In this document: piece after piece, positions 26,501-37,708 of the stretch | Position numbering within the stretch: position 1 is the stretch's first letter | Layout: each line of letters opens with the position of its first letter | Assembly (NCBI RefSeq): GCF_905475395.1 | Contig: NC_058337.1 | Coordinates: 112,214,368-112,278,367 of the forward strand | Source: Chrysoperla carnea | Taxonomy: Eukaryota; Arthropoda; Insecta; Neuroptera; Chrysopidae | Direction of reading: 5' to 3' | DNA length: 64,000 nucleotides | Position numbers and translations under genes: made by a program | The notes under the pieces: generated by a model | The model's input: the letters and a program-made list of their open reading frames with translations, nothing else | Told to the model about the DNA's origin: nothing | Databases searched by the model: none

Positions 26501-27020
26501 AATTAAAAATTTGGCAAAGTAATTGAGAGAGACAAGTGATTAATTAAGAAAGGAGTATTACATCTAAACGAAAGAAGAATAAAATACGCGATATATCAGA
26601 ACGAAAACAGAAATGAAATGTGTAACTGCTAGCTTCGTTTAAAAAGCGAAGGGTTGTCTTTATGGCAAAGAAACTTGGGCTTAGACAGGATGCGTGACTT
26701 CAAAACAATATTGATGAAAAAGAAGAGCTACTAATATGATGGCAAAGTTTGATTTTTAGGTGGCCGAAGAAATGTATAAGAAGGTCTTAATATAGGAGCA
26801 TTTACCTTAAAAACGGTAAAACAAAAGTATTAACGAATTAGCTAGACAAAGTGGCTCACACTACTTCACCAAATTACCGGGTAAATTCACCCATAGTATC
26901 ATTAGATACAAAGACTATGAAACCAATAGCACTTACTATGTAAACTTTATCGCCATGTTTCTTACAGTTTTCGTAATAGTATGCACCAATTCCACCGATT
27001 TTCGACACATCAACACTCAT
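23544..27020 (-). CDS. Acyl-CoA synthetase / 4-coumarate-CoA ligase-like (luciferase superfamily)
   Basis: The eight exons run 27020-26937, 26212-26005, 25643-25340, 25262-25103, 24558-24268, 24205-23975, 23914-23752 and 23665-23544. Every intron is GT-AG (60 to 724 nt) and the joined frame is 520 codons plus TAA, close to the 530-550 residues usual for the family. The start is ATG at 27018-27020 (MSVDVSKIGGIGAYYYENC), followed by KHGDKVYI. The ATP-binding loop is TSGSTDNFKA (174-183). The A5 region is NTYGCLE (309-315) and the A7/A8 region is GELYVRG (365-371) with GWFRTGD (393-399). The C-terminal domain has SPTEIERVVVEHPAV and FPRTPVGKI with the catalytic lysine at 505. The family adenylates a carboxylic acid with ATP and transfers it to CoA; the substrate cannot be read from sequence. 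The P-loop lacks the usual Gly and Pro (TG-x-PKG becomes TDNFKA) but keeps Lys182, and the C-terminus (NNKPM) is not a standard SKL-type peroxisomal signal. The longest introns are the 724-nt first (26213-26936) and the 544-nt fourth (24559-25102). A repeat fragment lies in the fourth intron. It appears intact; altered activity is an inference. Confidence 0.93.
24770..24875. repeat. Transposon-like fragment inside synthetase intron
   Basis: Within the 544-nt intron (24559-25102) lies a segment with GTAGTTTTAAAGATCTAAAC, GGGACAGACAGACGGAGG and CGACTTTGTTTTATACTATG. Blocks of this kind, with GACAGACAGACGG, are widespread in insect interspersed repeats. It does not disturb the splice sites. Confidence 0.4.
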
Positions 27021-30000
27021 TTTTCACGATCAAAAACTTTCACTAAACTTGATTTTAAATCGTCCAATAAATTAATTTGATTTAAGCACTCCACATGTAA
27101 ACTAGTTCTAAATAGATAACTATTTTTATATTTATAGCATCCTTAAACTTCTTATCTGAAAAAAAAAAGTACTTGAAGTAATCCTTCATGTTCTCCGTAA
27201 AGATAATTAAAGATTTAGTAAGTGATTTGCTTGTTGTTTGATTGACTTGTATTATTTCTAATTATTTAATCGTACAAAATAAGTGCATGATTATTAAAAA
27301 ACAAGTTCAAAAAAACTTTTATAAGTTGGTTGTTTGTTGAATTGAATTTCAAGATTATTATACTATGGCATTTTTTGAATAAATCCTGTACCAACTGTGA
27401 AAGTTTGATTCTTAAAAGATATATTCCCCGAAACTAAATAAGAAACTTCTGAAATACAAAACTTTAACCGAAATTAATATATTACGATCATGACACTGAC
27501 ACAATTTAAATTTATCAGAATTTGCTAAAGCGGCAGTCATTTTTGAACAGAATAACATAAGCTTTAACATCTTTAATATTCCTTACTATAATGCCAATCA
27601 ATTTGACTAGCCAGTAACCAGTTACTAAATAACACACGAAACATAAGCCACAGTTTATAAAGAAATGCACTTTAATTTCAACAAATAGTAACAAAAATAA
27701 TAAATTGTTTCAGTAAATATACAAAAATTTTTGAATATTGCATTGATACATGATACATTCATATAAAAAAATTCTTATTTTGCCATTTATAATTAGCACA
27801 TTTTCTTAGTTATGTGATTTTTAATACATTTCGTGCGTTATAGACCCGTATAAAATCATTGAAACGTGAAAAATTTGAAAAAAAAGGTTTTGTTCAAAGT
27901 AAACATTTAATTATAATACTAATGAAAATAATTATTCGATATTTGAAATGTATTGTATCATAAAAATGTAGCAGTTTTGGTATCTATCAAAAAAAAAAAT
28001 CAAATTTTTTTATTATCTGTTATCAGAAACCATGTGAAGTATTTTTTTAAATGATAATAAAATCATAAACAATTTTATTTTTATTACCTACAGACGGAAA
28101 TGCTCTATATCACACAACACCTCTATATTCCGTCAGCACTCGCATATAATCAGCATATGCTTCAAATATTTGGCGCGTTAAATATTCTTTAACTTTGTGA
28201 ATCATAATAACCTCTACATAATTTCATGTAAATTTAATTTTTCAAGGCAGTAGTTAATTAAAAGTAGTTTGATTACATGATGATTGAATGATGTTTGAGA
28301 ATGAAAATATTAGAGCAGAGAAATAATCAAAATAATTTTAATTCATTTTAACTACTTTCACCATATTTCTATCACAAGTTTCTTTAACTTACCGAGTAGG
28401 ACTGATATTAAACTAACGAAAGTACAAGAACATGCCCAAAAATTTCCGAAGTTAACATTTTCTTGATTAAACCTTTATGCTCGTGATGAGAGAAATTTTC
28501 ACAATTTCTGAAAGACTTGAAAAAATATATTTAAAAAATGTAGATAGGTAGAAAAATCAGAAAAATTCATAATTCGAAAATAGATAAAAGTATATTAAGA
28601 TAGGAAAAGTTTCAACTGCTTCTGATCTGTCTAGGTCTCAAAGAAGACGAGTCAGGAAATTTTTTCAAAAAATCAGTTTTAAGATTTTTAACATGCTTTT
28701 GTATTAATTTTTGTCCTATAGAGGATTTGACTATACCTCCAAATCACACACTATACATGGAAGTTGTGTAGTAGCTTTTCACTAGAAAATTTTGTGAATC
28801 AATTCATTTTTTTATCACAGCATTAACGTCAATCAATTCTATATCTACTTGGATTCTGAGATCTATTACAATTATTAGTGATAAAAATTTTCAAAACTCA
28901 CTGACATCATTGTTTTTATAAGGTTGATTATGTATGATAAGTGTTTTTCAGGATATTCTTGATTAGTTTATATATTTTATCGAAAAAAATGATGGTTTAT
29001 TAATAATTTTTTACTATGTCATAACTGCTCCATTTCATAAAATGCTCCATTTCTATATGTTTACCAGGTAGAAAGAAAATGTTTCCGTGTTCGAAATACG
29101 TTATACTCGTTCGAAGTTATAATTACTCGTACGAGTTATAATTATCAAATTAGTATAAACTATTTACTGCATACTATATATTTTAAGACTGCGGTGTTAA
29201 CTTATATTTGGAAAATTTGATGATGTATTATTATCTCTAAATAACATAGATGTAGAGATCAACTCTTCTAGAATTTTTCGTATTATGTTCATTCCTAATT
29301 CCCACAACTCGGATGAAAACTAACTATTTCTTAATTAAACAGGAAAAGTTACTTCAGTCTATATGCTTCGATAATTAGCAGCTTTCTTCATTTATTGAAT
29401 ATTGTACTATACTTATCTTGTAGCAAAATTAAAATTAATAAAAGTCCTTTACTTTTCTGATCCTAATGCAAAAATTGTGTCTAATAAAACTAAATGTCCC
29501 TTATTTGATTTTCGTTTGTTTGTTGTACACAGAGTGATAACAAACTTAAACCTGCTTCTAATTTTTGAAACCTGCACCTTGAGAAAGAATTTCGATGTTA
29601 CAAATTTCAAAAAATATGTTTTTAACATGGTAGCAAGTAAACATTTTCTTGGTTCAAGAAATCTTTGTCTTTACTTTGTTAATAAACAAAGGGATGATTG
29701 AAACAGGATGTAATTGACAGTTTAGTTGGCAAAAAAGCACCACGCAAACATTAATTTTTAACGAATATTCAGTCTAATGAAATAAACAAATGGCAACGTT
29801 GTTCAATTTATCTGCTTGAGATTCCCATTGTGTTGCTGGTTGTACTGTGTACATGGATGAGTAGTATATGCGTGTTTACTGTAGCGTTGACAGATTTGCT
29901 GCTCTAATTCATGTACAATTTAGCGAAATATATCTTTTCTCTTTCTAAAATATCGCATGCTCTTTCATGACATCAGATATCCCATAATGGATTATATTCA

Positions 30001-31748
30001 GTTTTCAAGAAATGGTTTTTCAAAGATATGCTTTCTTTTTGCATAGCATCATAAGGTAATGTTTTTTTGCATAAACAGAATCTGAGATAAATTTACTTCA
30101 TGATGAAAACTTTTTTGAAGCTCATAATTCTAAAGAAAATACCAAAATAAAGTTAATGAAGTAAAATTTTGCTGAAAATAATAACAATGAACAATTAAAC
30201 AAAAATGTATATTTATTATATGTTTGTAATTACATTTTAATAGTTCAATTACCATAAAAGAGTTACAAAAGAGTAAACATCAGTATTATGGGACATATAC
30301 GGGTACATTAATAAAACAATTGTACATATAAAAAAGGGAATTATATACCCACGTTTTATAGACTGCGTACAAAAATTATACATATTCGTTGTGTGCGTAG
30401 TCATAGTAGGGACAATAAAATCGATGCCAGCGCTTCTAGTGAAAAATTTTGGCGTTAAAGGAGGCTGTGATGACTAATTTGCAATTCTTTACATGCTACT
30501 GTTATAGAAAATGTCAAATTAAAATTATTGAAACCTAATGCATTAAAAATTGTGAAATCAAATTGCACAAATATTATTTTTCAAATGTAAATTATCATAA
30601 TTATTTATTTAAATTTGTGAGACAATAATATTAAATTTTCAATGTTAGTCATAAATGCAATCGATACAATATATATACATCCATACAATTCTATAATTAA
30701 ACTAACGGCTCCAATAAAACTCACGCACGGTGCGAATACATGATTCATGAGCTGTAGAGTATCATTAATGTCATATTTTCTCCGCATTATATATTTTGTC
30801 TTAAAAGGTGCTTTTTATTGAAATGGGACTTATTAAGCCGAGTTAAAATTTGCAAAGATTTGAGTATATTCTCTGAAAATTTCAAGTTGATCCGAGAAAT
30901 ATTCACGAAAATCAACCAGTCACAATTTTATTATTTTTCCACAGCACACTTTTTAGTATACTTTTCTATAGTTGCCAACGATACCAGAATCGTTATAACA
31001 CTATCAATTCGGAATGATAAGTGATACTTTATAGTTTCTTTGAAAAAGAACTCTTATACATTATGAAAATTGCTACTTTTGTACATGAAAAATATGTAAC
31101 AAATTCAATGCCATATTTTGCTATAGTTTTTTTTTCTCTTTTTCATATAAAACAGAAATTTTTATATAAATAAATAAATAAAAATGGTATATTTATTAAA
31201 TAAAACATATGAAAAGCACTCAACATAGTAAGTAAGTGTATACGATAAAATTTTCATAAAAAGATATCATCTATTTATATCTGTAACATAAATATAAGGT
31301 ACGATAAGAGAAAAATAATGTAACATTATTCCTATTATGAAAAAAAGTCTTTTCTAGGAACAATCACTAATGGTTTTACTTTTATCGAATAAAATGAATA
31401 TTGATAGATATTTTGAAAATATACGAGGTTTTCTAAAATGACATTTCTTATTACTTCTATGGTATTTTTTAATACAAGACCTTAATAATATTCAACGGGA
31501 TTATTCGTTGATAGAATATCTATCACTACATCTGCGTATTTGAGTAGCGTGACCCACCCCTACAATCACTTACAATCTTTAAGTGTAATAGTATTAAGTA
31601 TTAGATAGTGATACTATGGGCCGTGTGGTGATAATATGCGATTGTGTATCTGTTTCCAAATAGATTCAAGATTTCCAAATAGATGATAGATTAAAACTTT
31701 TTTTCCAACCGAGATATTTAGAGACTTCTTAAAAACATTAGAGGCTTA
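27021..31748. other. Upstream region of synthetase; no second gene shown
   Basis: No clear promoter element is visible just upstream of the synthetase ATG. At about 28105-28204 on the minus strand a short frame (start ATG at 28202-28204) reads MIHKVKEYLTRQIFEAYADY and continues about 12 residues to a TGA, with a possible donor (AGAG then GTGTTG). It could be a stray exon, but I cannot place it. The frame at 29402-29701 is long but without motif. Around 30290-30470 is GC-richer non-coding sequence. Confidence 0.35.
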
Positions 31749-31761
31749 TATGGAGATCGTC

Positions 31762-32055
31762 GCCCTATTAGCTCAGTTGGTTAAGGCGTAACCAATTCCG
31801 TCCGCGGTATGCTTAGGGTAGCGGGTCCGATTCCCGCCGTCGCAACAAAATTAATTTAATTAATAGTTGTGATGGGCTGGTGTAGTGCATGGTATATGCA
31901 TGAAAGAGGTGCACCCAGCATCTAAAATTGAGGAGCCGATTAATGAAATTGTCAGCGGAAAGGTGGTAAAACACTATATGGTATCACAATGAGCTCTTTA
32001 TAGCCTGAGTGTGTCCTTCGTGTACAGCCAATATAACATAACCTAACCTAACCTT
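31762..32055 (+). mobile_element. tRNA-derived SINE, copy 1
   Basis: The head is tRNA-like: GCCCTATTAGCTCAGTTGG carries the A box (TAGCTCAGTTGG) and, about 45 bp on, GGGTCCGATTCCC is the B box of an RNA polymerase III promoter. A non-tRNA body follows (GTGTAGTGCATGGTATATGC and so on), ending in CCTAACCTAACCT. The direct repeat TATGGAGAT at 31749-31757 and 32056-32064 is the target-site duplication expected from LINE-driven insertion. The head folds poorly as a functional tRNA and the flanks show insertion, so this is a SINE and not a tRNA gene. A second copy is at 44513-44790 on the other strand. Confidence 0.88.
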
Positions 32056-32661
32056 TATGGAGATTACAATATCCATACCAACATGGGATCGAAGCCACAA
32101 TTATTGGTGTTAATTAAATTGACGAAAATTAAGTATCTGCCCTACCCCAGAGTGCTCATTACATGACTTAAACTAAGATAATCAGTCCAGGATCGGGATA
32201 CAAATCAAAAAATTAAACTCATGTAGTGAAAAAGAAGCCACGATTAGTGAAAAAGTAGATACCCAAAATTTATTTGATTCAAAATAATACAGCTTTATAC
32301 TTTAAATCAGATCTCAAATTTAAAACTGTTTTATCATTTCAACAGGTTTCTAAAATCACTTTTAAAAACATCGGTTTAGAAGATGGTACATTAAAAAAAA
32401 GACATGGATTTGTTCGATATTAGTTCGGTGTATTTTTTAATCGATCTCGAAAAAATATCTATGTCAAATATTATTATATTTTTTATGAATTTCAATTCAA
32501 TAAATTGAATTATTCAATTGTTCTATCAACAGGAAGTCTCAGAATAGCCATGATAGATATAATTTCTTTTTATAAATTCATGTTCAGAAATAATTCTGTA
32601 ATAGCATTATAGGGTAGGGAACATGGTTCCGAAACAAATACCATGGTCTTATTTTGTATAA

Positions 32662-32868
32662 ATGTGGTATTTAGCCTATGTAAAAGTGATTTTAGTGCTG
32701 GCAGTTCTTTCTTCACTTTATCCCATTTGTCTCTGCATTAAATACTTTCAAAATACTGTGTGCTACCGGGATAATAAATCTAAAAAAAAAAACATCGATA
32801 ACTGTTGTAGAGAATGGATGAAGAAAGAAGGTGCCAGATTAATTGATGGGACAAATTTCTGGTTTTAG
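32662..32868 (+). CDS. Candidate small secreted peptide, unknown
   Basis: ATG at 32662 opens 68 codons. The first ~25 residues (MWYLAYVKVILVLAVLSSLY, then PICLC) look like a signal peptide: hydrophobic core, small residues, possible cleavage near Cys. The remainder is short, basic and contains three cysteines (NTVCYRDN ... DNCCREWM) and ends GTNFWF. I do not know the family. There is no obvious promoter, and the frame could equally be a chance or decayed one, but the composition is unlike the surrounding AT-driven frames. No polyadenylation signal close by was found. Confidence 0.35.
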   Translation: MWYLAYVKVILVLAVLSSLYPICLCIKYFQNTVCYRDNKSKKKNIDNCCREWMKKEGARLIDGTNFWF

Positions 32869-33550
32869 ATCGTTGATATTTTTATAAGGTTTCCTAAAGT
32901 GGCTAAGATCGAAAAGAGTCGTCAGAAAAATAACAAATTTTTTATGATCAAGTTTATAGATGTTGACAACTCATTTCGCCTTCTAATTTCAGATCATTTC
33001 AATTCAACTTTAATGACCAAATATATCTTGATACGGAATTAAATTACGGCCAATGTTCTTGAAACATCTTGTATTCTATTCATGTTTTTCTAGTAATTCA
33101 AAGTCAATACGTTTCAATGCAATTCCTAATATTATATAAAAAGAATTTTATATTCATTGAGATAGAAGAAAAAAAACTGTGAAGAATGTCAATTGGAATT
33201 CTTTTTAAAATATTTTTTTTCATATATTACCGATTGGTGTTATCGACTCGTGTAGGTATTGAAAGATATATATAAAAGGAATTACTTGTAAGGCAAAATA
33301 TAAATAAGAAAAAAAACGTTCCGCATAACAATCAAATGAATATCGTATATATTCGATTTATTATAACGTACGATATTCGTACTAAGTAATGCGCATATTT
33401 GAAATTATAGGCAATTAGAATTCTCTGAATAAATGAAATTTTCAAACTTCGTCCATACTCTTAACTCCACACGTGTGGGCAATACATAAAAATCACACAG
33501 TTGCATATACAAAGTATTATTTATTTATATTATGAACAATAATATATCTA

Positions 33551-34015
33551 CTGTGCCCAAAAAATAAGGTGAAATTGTATTTATTTTTAAAATTTTTTGT
33601 TTATTCTTCCAAATCAATTTCATCCTCTTCAAAGTAATCCCCTCCCGATGCAATGTACTTATACCAACGGATTTTCCAATCTTCGAAACACTGGTTGAAG
33701 TGACTTTCCGAGATTGCTGAACAGCCAGAAGTCGCACGGCACCAGATCAAGTGAATACGGTGGTTGCAGAACGATATGGATTGAGTTTTTGACGAAATTA
33801 TCACGAATTATGAGTGAAATATGGGATGGTGCATTAGTGTAGAAACCACGAATTGACTTTCCACAATTCCGGTCTTTTGAGGCGGATAGCTGTACGCAAA
33901 TGACGCATAACGATCAAATAATATTCCTTGTTGATTGGTCGGGCAGAAGGAATTCATAATGCACAACAAACGCGCGCAGTTTAAATTCAAATGTCTTTTT
34001 TTTTTTTGGACACAG
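33551..34015 (-). mobile_element. Internally deleted mariner-family element
   Basis: The ends are inverted: CTGTGCCCAAAAAATAAGG at the left and CTGTGTCCAAAAAAAAAAAG as the complement of the right. TA precedes the left end; the right flank is CA, so the TA duplication is damaged. On the minus strand, broken pieces of a mariner transposase occur in order. One holds the PCDFWLF-type block with preceding PPYSLDL near the DD(34)D active site. The other holds the C-terminus (FEDWKIRWYKYIASGGDYFE, then EDEIDLEE and stop at about 33601). The frame changes between them and most of the N-terminal and catalytic regions are missing; at 465 bp it is about a third of a full mariner (~1.3 kb). It is non-autonomous. 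Confidence 0.88.
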
Positions 34016-35759
34016 CATGTATATGGAGATCTCCGTACATTTCGTCTACTAATAATATACTCGTGAGAATTTCGGTGGATTTTGATGGAGTTGTTTTGTA
34101 TTTTGTTGGAATACAAACATAATTAACATCATTATGTCACACAATGATTTACGAAAATTTTTTCTGAACTTTTAAAATATTGTAAAAATTAATAAAAATT
34201 TTTTTGTTACAAAATTCATTTATGCGATATTTTCGTTTTTGTCAACAAGAAAAAAAGTTTTGAGCAACTCAATTCTTTAATTAGTAAATTTTTCCTCAAT
34301 TTTGTGATTAAATTGAATGAACGTACAATCGTATATGCAGTTACATTATTACATTGGAATCATATGAATATTATAAATAAACTTAAACATTTTCGCTCTG
34401 ATTAAAAACTACTCAAATCAAAACACTTAAATAAATACAAAAGCTTTTATCAATTAAGAGAGAGCAGAACGAAACGAATACTGCAATATAAACAGTAATA
34501 TTTTAAGTTAATGCAAAAAAATGCAGATTGCATTTTTTAACATAACATAAATTTTGTGATCGAAACAAAAACTATAGGAAGATTATTTTATTTCACCAAT
34601 TCAAGAAACATAATTTTTCAAAATTTAACCTATAGATTTCGATAAAAAAAAACTTGATAGACCCATACAAATGGAGTTGTCAAAGAACCGGGAACACTTG
34701 AAAATATAGGTAGAAATTTGTCAAGATCACCTTTTGCTTTCTAGATTTCAGGATATAACTTTCAACAGTCAAAACTCGATATTATTCAGCTCAATCGGAT
34801 TTATCACTATATGTTGAAATCTATTTAAATATTTTCGTTAAAATTTTCCCAACGAATCCACACGAATTTTTCCAATCTAGCACACCTTGATTTGCCAAGC
34901 GCAGGTTTGAGTTTCCCCTCACTTTCATATCTAAGTGCACAACAGTTAATTGTGATTTCCACTGCCTAAATAAAAAGAAATTTCAAGGATTTTCGTATTA
35001 AACTACATGAAAATCGGGGAAAATTATCCAAAATAAACGCTGAAATTCAGTTACAACATACTACAATTGAAAACCTTGGTATTGTTTTGAAGTCCGTTAA
35101 AAAACTGCATTTATAAAAAAAATATTGAAAAAACATATAGGGGAACATTGGGAAAAATTATTAGGCAAATATAATCATCTCGTTCTACATATACTATATA
35201 CATTTTAAGTAAGATTCATCATGAATTTTACAATATGTTTAATCAATCAACTGTGTATAAATGAGGGGGAGGTGGCAGTCATACCGAATAAACATTGAAT
35301 ATATATATATATACATAAAAAAAAGTCGTTTGTGTTTATATTCTATCAATTCAAACCCATCCTCTTAAATTAAGAACACATTCTGTCTATACACACTCTT
35401 TAAAAAAAAAAACAAAAATTCAATTTCTCTTTTTTCCATATATTAAATTTAAAAATACACGCTATGGATAAATAGAAGTATTCAAATTTAATTTTTTCAA
35501 ATTTTTCCTCTACTTTGCACAATTATTTTGCATATACGAGGTGGGTAGAGTACATTTGTTTTTTTTTTTTACAGAAATTAATAGAATAAATTATTAAGGG
35601 CTTTTAATTATTCACTATTGACGGAATTACATTGTGTCGAATTGTTATTCCAGTCACTCATTTAGCCAGTTTCATTTTCACTATTATTCATGATTTTTTT
35701 TTTTTTTTTTTTTCATTAATGAATGAAAGACAGGATCTGCCTTTTGAACAGGCTTTCTC
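34016..35759. other. No gene seen
   Basis: AT-rich, with several homopolymer runs (for example about 18 T near 35696-35713). No supportable coding frame. Confidence 0.5.
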
Positions 35760-36404
35760 TTGAATGAAAAGTTCATGAATGACTGTTATAAATTTAAAAC
35801 ACTCAGAACGAATAAGCACATCAAAAACGCTGAAATAATTTTGAATCACTTTTTTCTGTTCAAGTTTTTAAAAGTTTTATCCCACTATTTTGTTAAAGCA
35901 AGTTTAAAAGTTGAGCAAATGGGGTGTTTTCAAAAAGATGACATTTGATCTTATTTGTTTTATGAGTGGTCCCAGATGAAAAGAAAAGTTGATTTTCAAC
36001 AAAATTTTCTAGTTTATAATAAGCTGCTATCGTTGTAAGGGTTTCTGTTTTTATCTTTTAAGACCCTATATCAGGAAAATGCAAAGGATCTGTGTCATAC
36101 TTTTTTAAATAAGCAGAAAACCTCGGCATTAAGTACAAAAAATGAGCCTGTTTGTCATCAATCCAGGAAATCGAATTAAGGATTGTCTTTTTTTATCTTT
36201 GAACTGCCAGAATTCACAAATCCATCATACGCTAAGAATTTCCTTGTTTTGGCTAGTTACCTTCAGGAAAAAAATCATCCAGATAAGATCAATAAATTAC
36301 TGGATTTATTTCCATCTACGGATAATTTGGGGCTCGCTTTTCTGATGGTTTCTAAGCAGCACCCTTGTTACAGGCAATCTTTTCACGCCACTAAGTCTAA
36401 TTGA
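35760..36404 (+). pseudogene. Decayed ORF of unknown protein, one frame with three stops
   Basis: A single reading frame stays readable for about 215 codons, interrupted by only three stops (TGA 35946-35948, TAA near 36036, TAA near 36177). In DNA this AT-rich many more stops would be expected by chance. Protein-like stretches include MNDCYKFKTLRTNKHIKNAE, YQENAKDLCHTFLNKQKTSA, and ELPEFTNPSYAKNFLVLASY followed by LQEKNHPDKINKLLDLFPST. No introns are needed to keep the frame, so it may be a processed pseudogene or a dead transposon ORF. I recognise no domain. The first codon given is only the edge of the open segment, not a defended start. Confidence 0.5.
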
Positions 36405-37398
36405 AAGAATAATTGTTTAACTCTAATTCATTATAACTAATTTTTTGCTGTTGTAGCCAGAAATCCGTGGTATCTTAGTACACGATCTTCTATTAGATTG
36501 CAGTAATAAGGTCTCCTGGTCTCCAAGTCTCTAAAAAAAAATTAAGAAAGAATTGATTCGAGAAACCAAATTTTCAAGGTTTCTTTAGTACCTACTTCAG
36601 ATCTACGGACCTCTTTTCAGAATAATGAAGTTTCAGTTTAACAGTAAATAAAAGTTTTTAATTTTTAAATTTGATTTACTTACGATTGACTGAATTTAAT
36701 TAGAAGTTTGTACTTATTTATTTCAAATATACTATGAAATTAAAAATGACGTTACCTACTTCATTTATCATTATGTTCGTGTTATGTTCGAGTATAGCTC
36801 GTATATAGAAAACTAGAAAATATCTAAATTCATTATATATAGAAAATTTATTATAACATTAACATCTGGCACTTGGAAAAGTCATCTAGATAATTGATTT
36901 CATACATCTAGTGGACAGGTGTTTGGAGTATATTTTATATAGAGAAAATTGTATTTTTATATATTTTAATTCTAAATAGGTTTTGTAGAAACTTTAAATG
37001 AGAACGTTATATAATGATGGAAATATGCATAATACGGTTTGAGTAAGCCGTTCTTTTTACACCTGAATAAATTAATTGAATGGAATATTGTGATTTCAAT
37101 CGATGAAAATTTACTATTTCTTTTTGTAACAGAGTTTTAATGCTTAGAGCTAAAAGTATCGTTTTATTTGCAACGGGTACTGACATCAAAGCCCGATATT
37201 TTCTATATTGTTATACAAATTAATAAAATCAACTATCGTAATTATTTATCAAAATATTAGTACTACAGAAAAAACTATCAGGGTCTACATTATTGTTTCA
37301 GTCTTTTTCAACAACCTTACTTATCGAAAATTTCGGTTTCTTAATATTATCAGAAAGGTCAAGTCAAGAAGAGTCAAGTTTGAATTAAACATGAAATA
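36405..37398. other. No gene seen
   Basis: AT-rich, nothing supportable. Confidence 0.5.
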
Positions 37399-37706
37399 GT
37401 CTAAGAGCTGATTGGCTTTTTTGAGTACATATTTGAGGTATATTGAAAATATTAAAGTGAAATCGACAACCTGGCCCCGACCAATCATGCCAGGCGATGA
37501 TAACTCTAAACGAGGTGTAATTTTCAAAGTGCCTCAAGAACATTTTTTGCATAGAAAAAATTTCAATTTAAAAATTTCATAGGTCACTAACGCCCCCCAA
37601 CCTCCCAGCCAGGTTGTCGATTTCACCATTCACACATTCGCAAGTTATCAACTTTAATATTTTGTGCCCCAAATATGTACTCAAAAAAGCCACTCAGCTC
37701 TCCAGC
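37399..37706. mobile_element. Foldback MITE with long inverted arms, TA flanks
   Basis: The left arm reads AGAGCTGATTGGCTTTTTTG, then AGTACATATTTGAGG, AATATTAAAGT and GAAATCGACAACCTGGC. The complement of the right arm reads AGAGCTGAGTGGCTTTTTTG, AGTACATATTTGGGG, AATATTAAAGT and GAAATCGACAACCTGGC, with an extra ~25 bp. TA borders both ends (37397-37398, 37707-37708). No coding content. The structure fits a Tc1/mariner-type MITE; the assignment rests on TA alone. Confidence 0.7.
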
Positions 37707-37708
37707 TA

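Noticed and set aside
31762..31848. tRNA gene
   Set aside because: A and B boxes are present, but the head is followed by a SINE body, a tail and a target duplication, and a second copy has the same structure.
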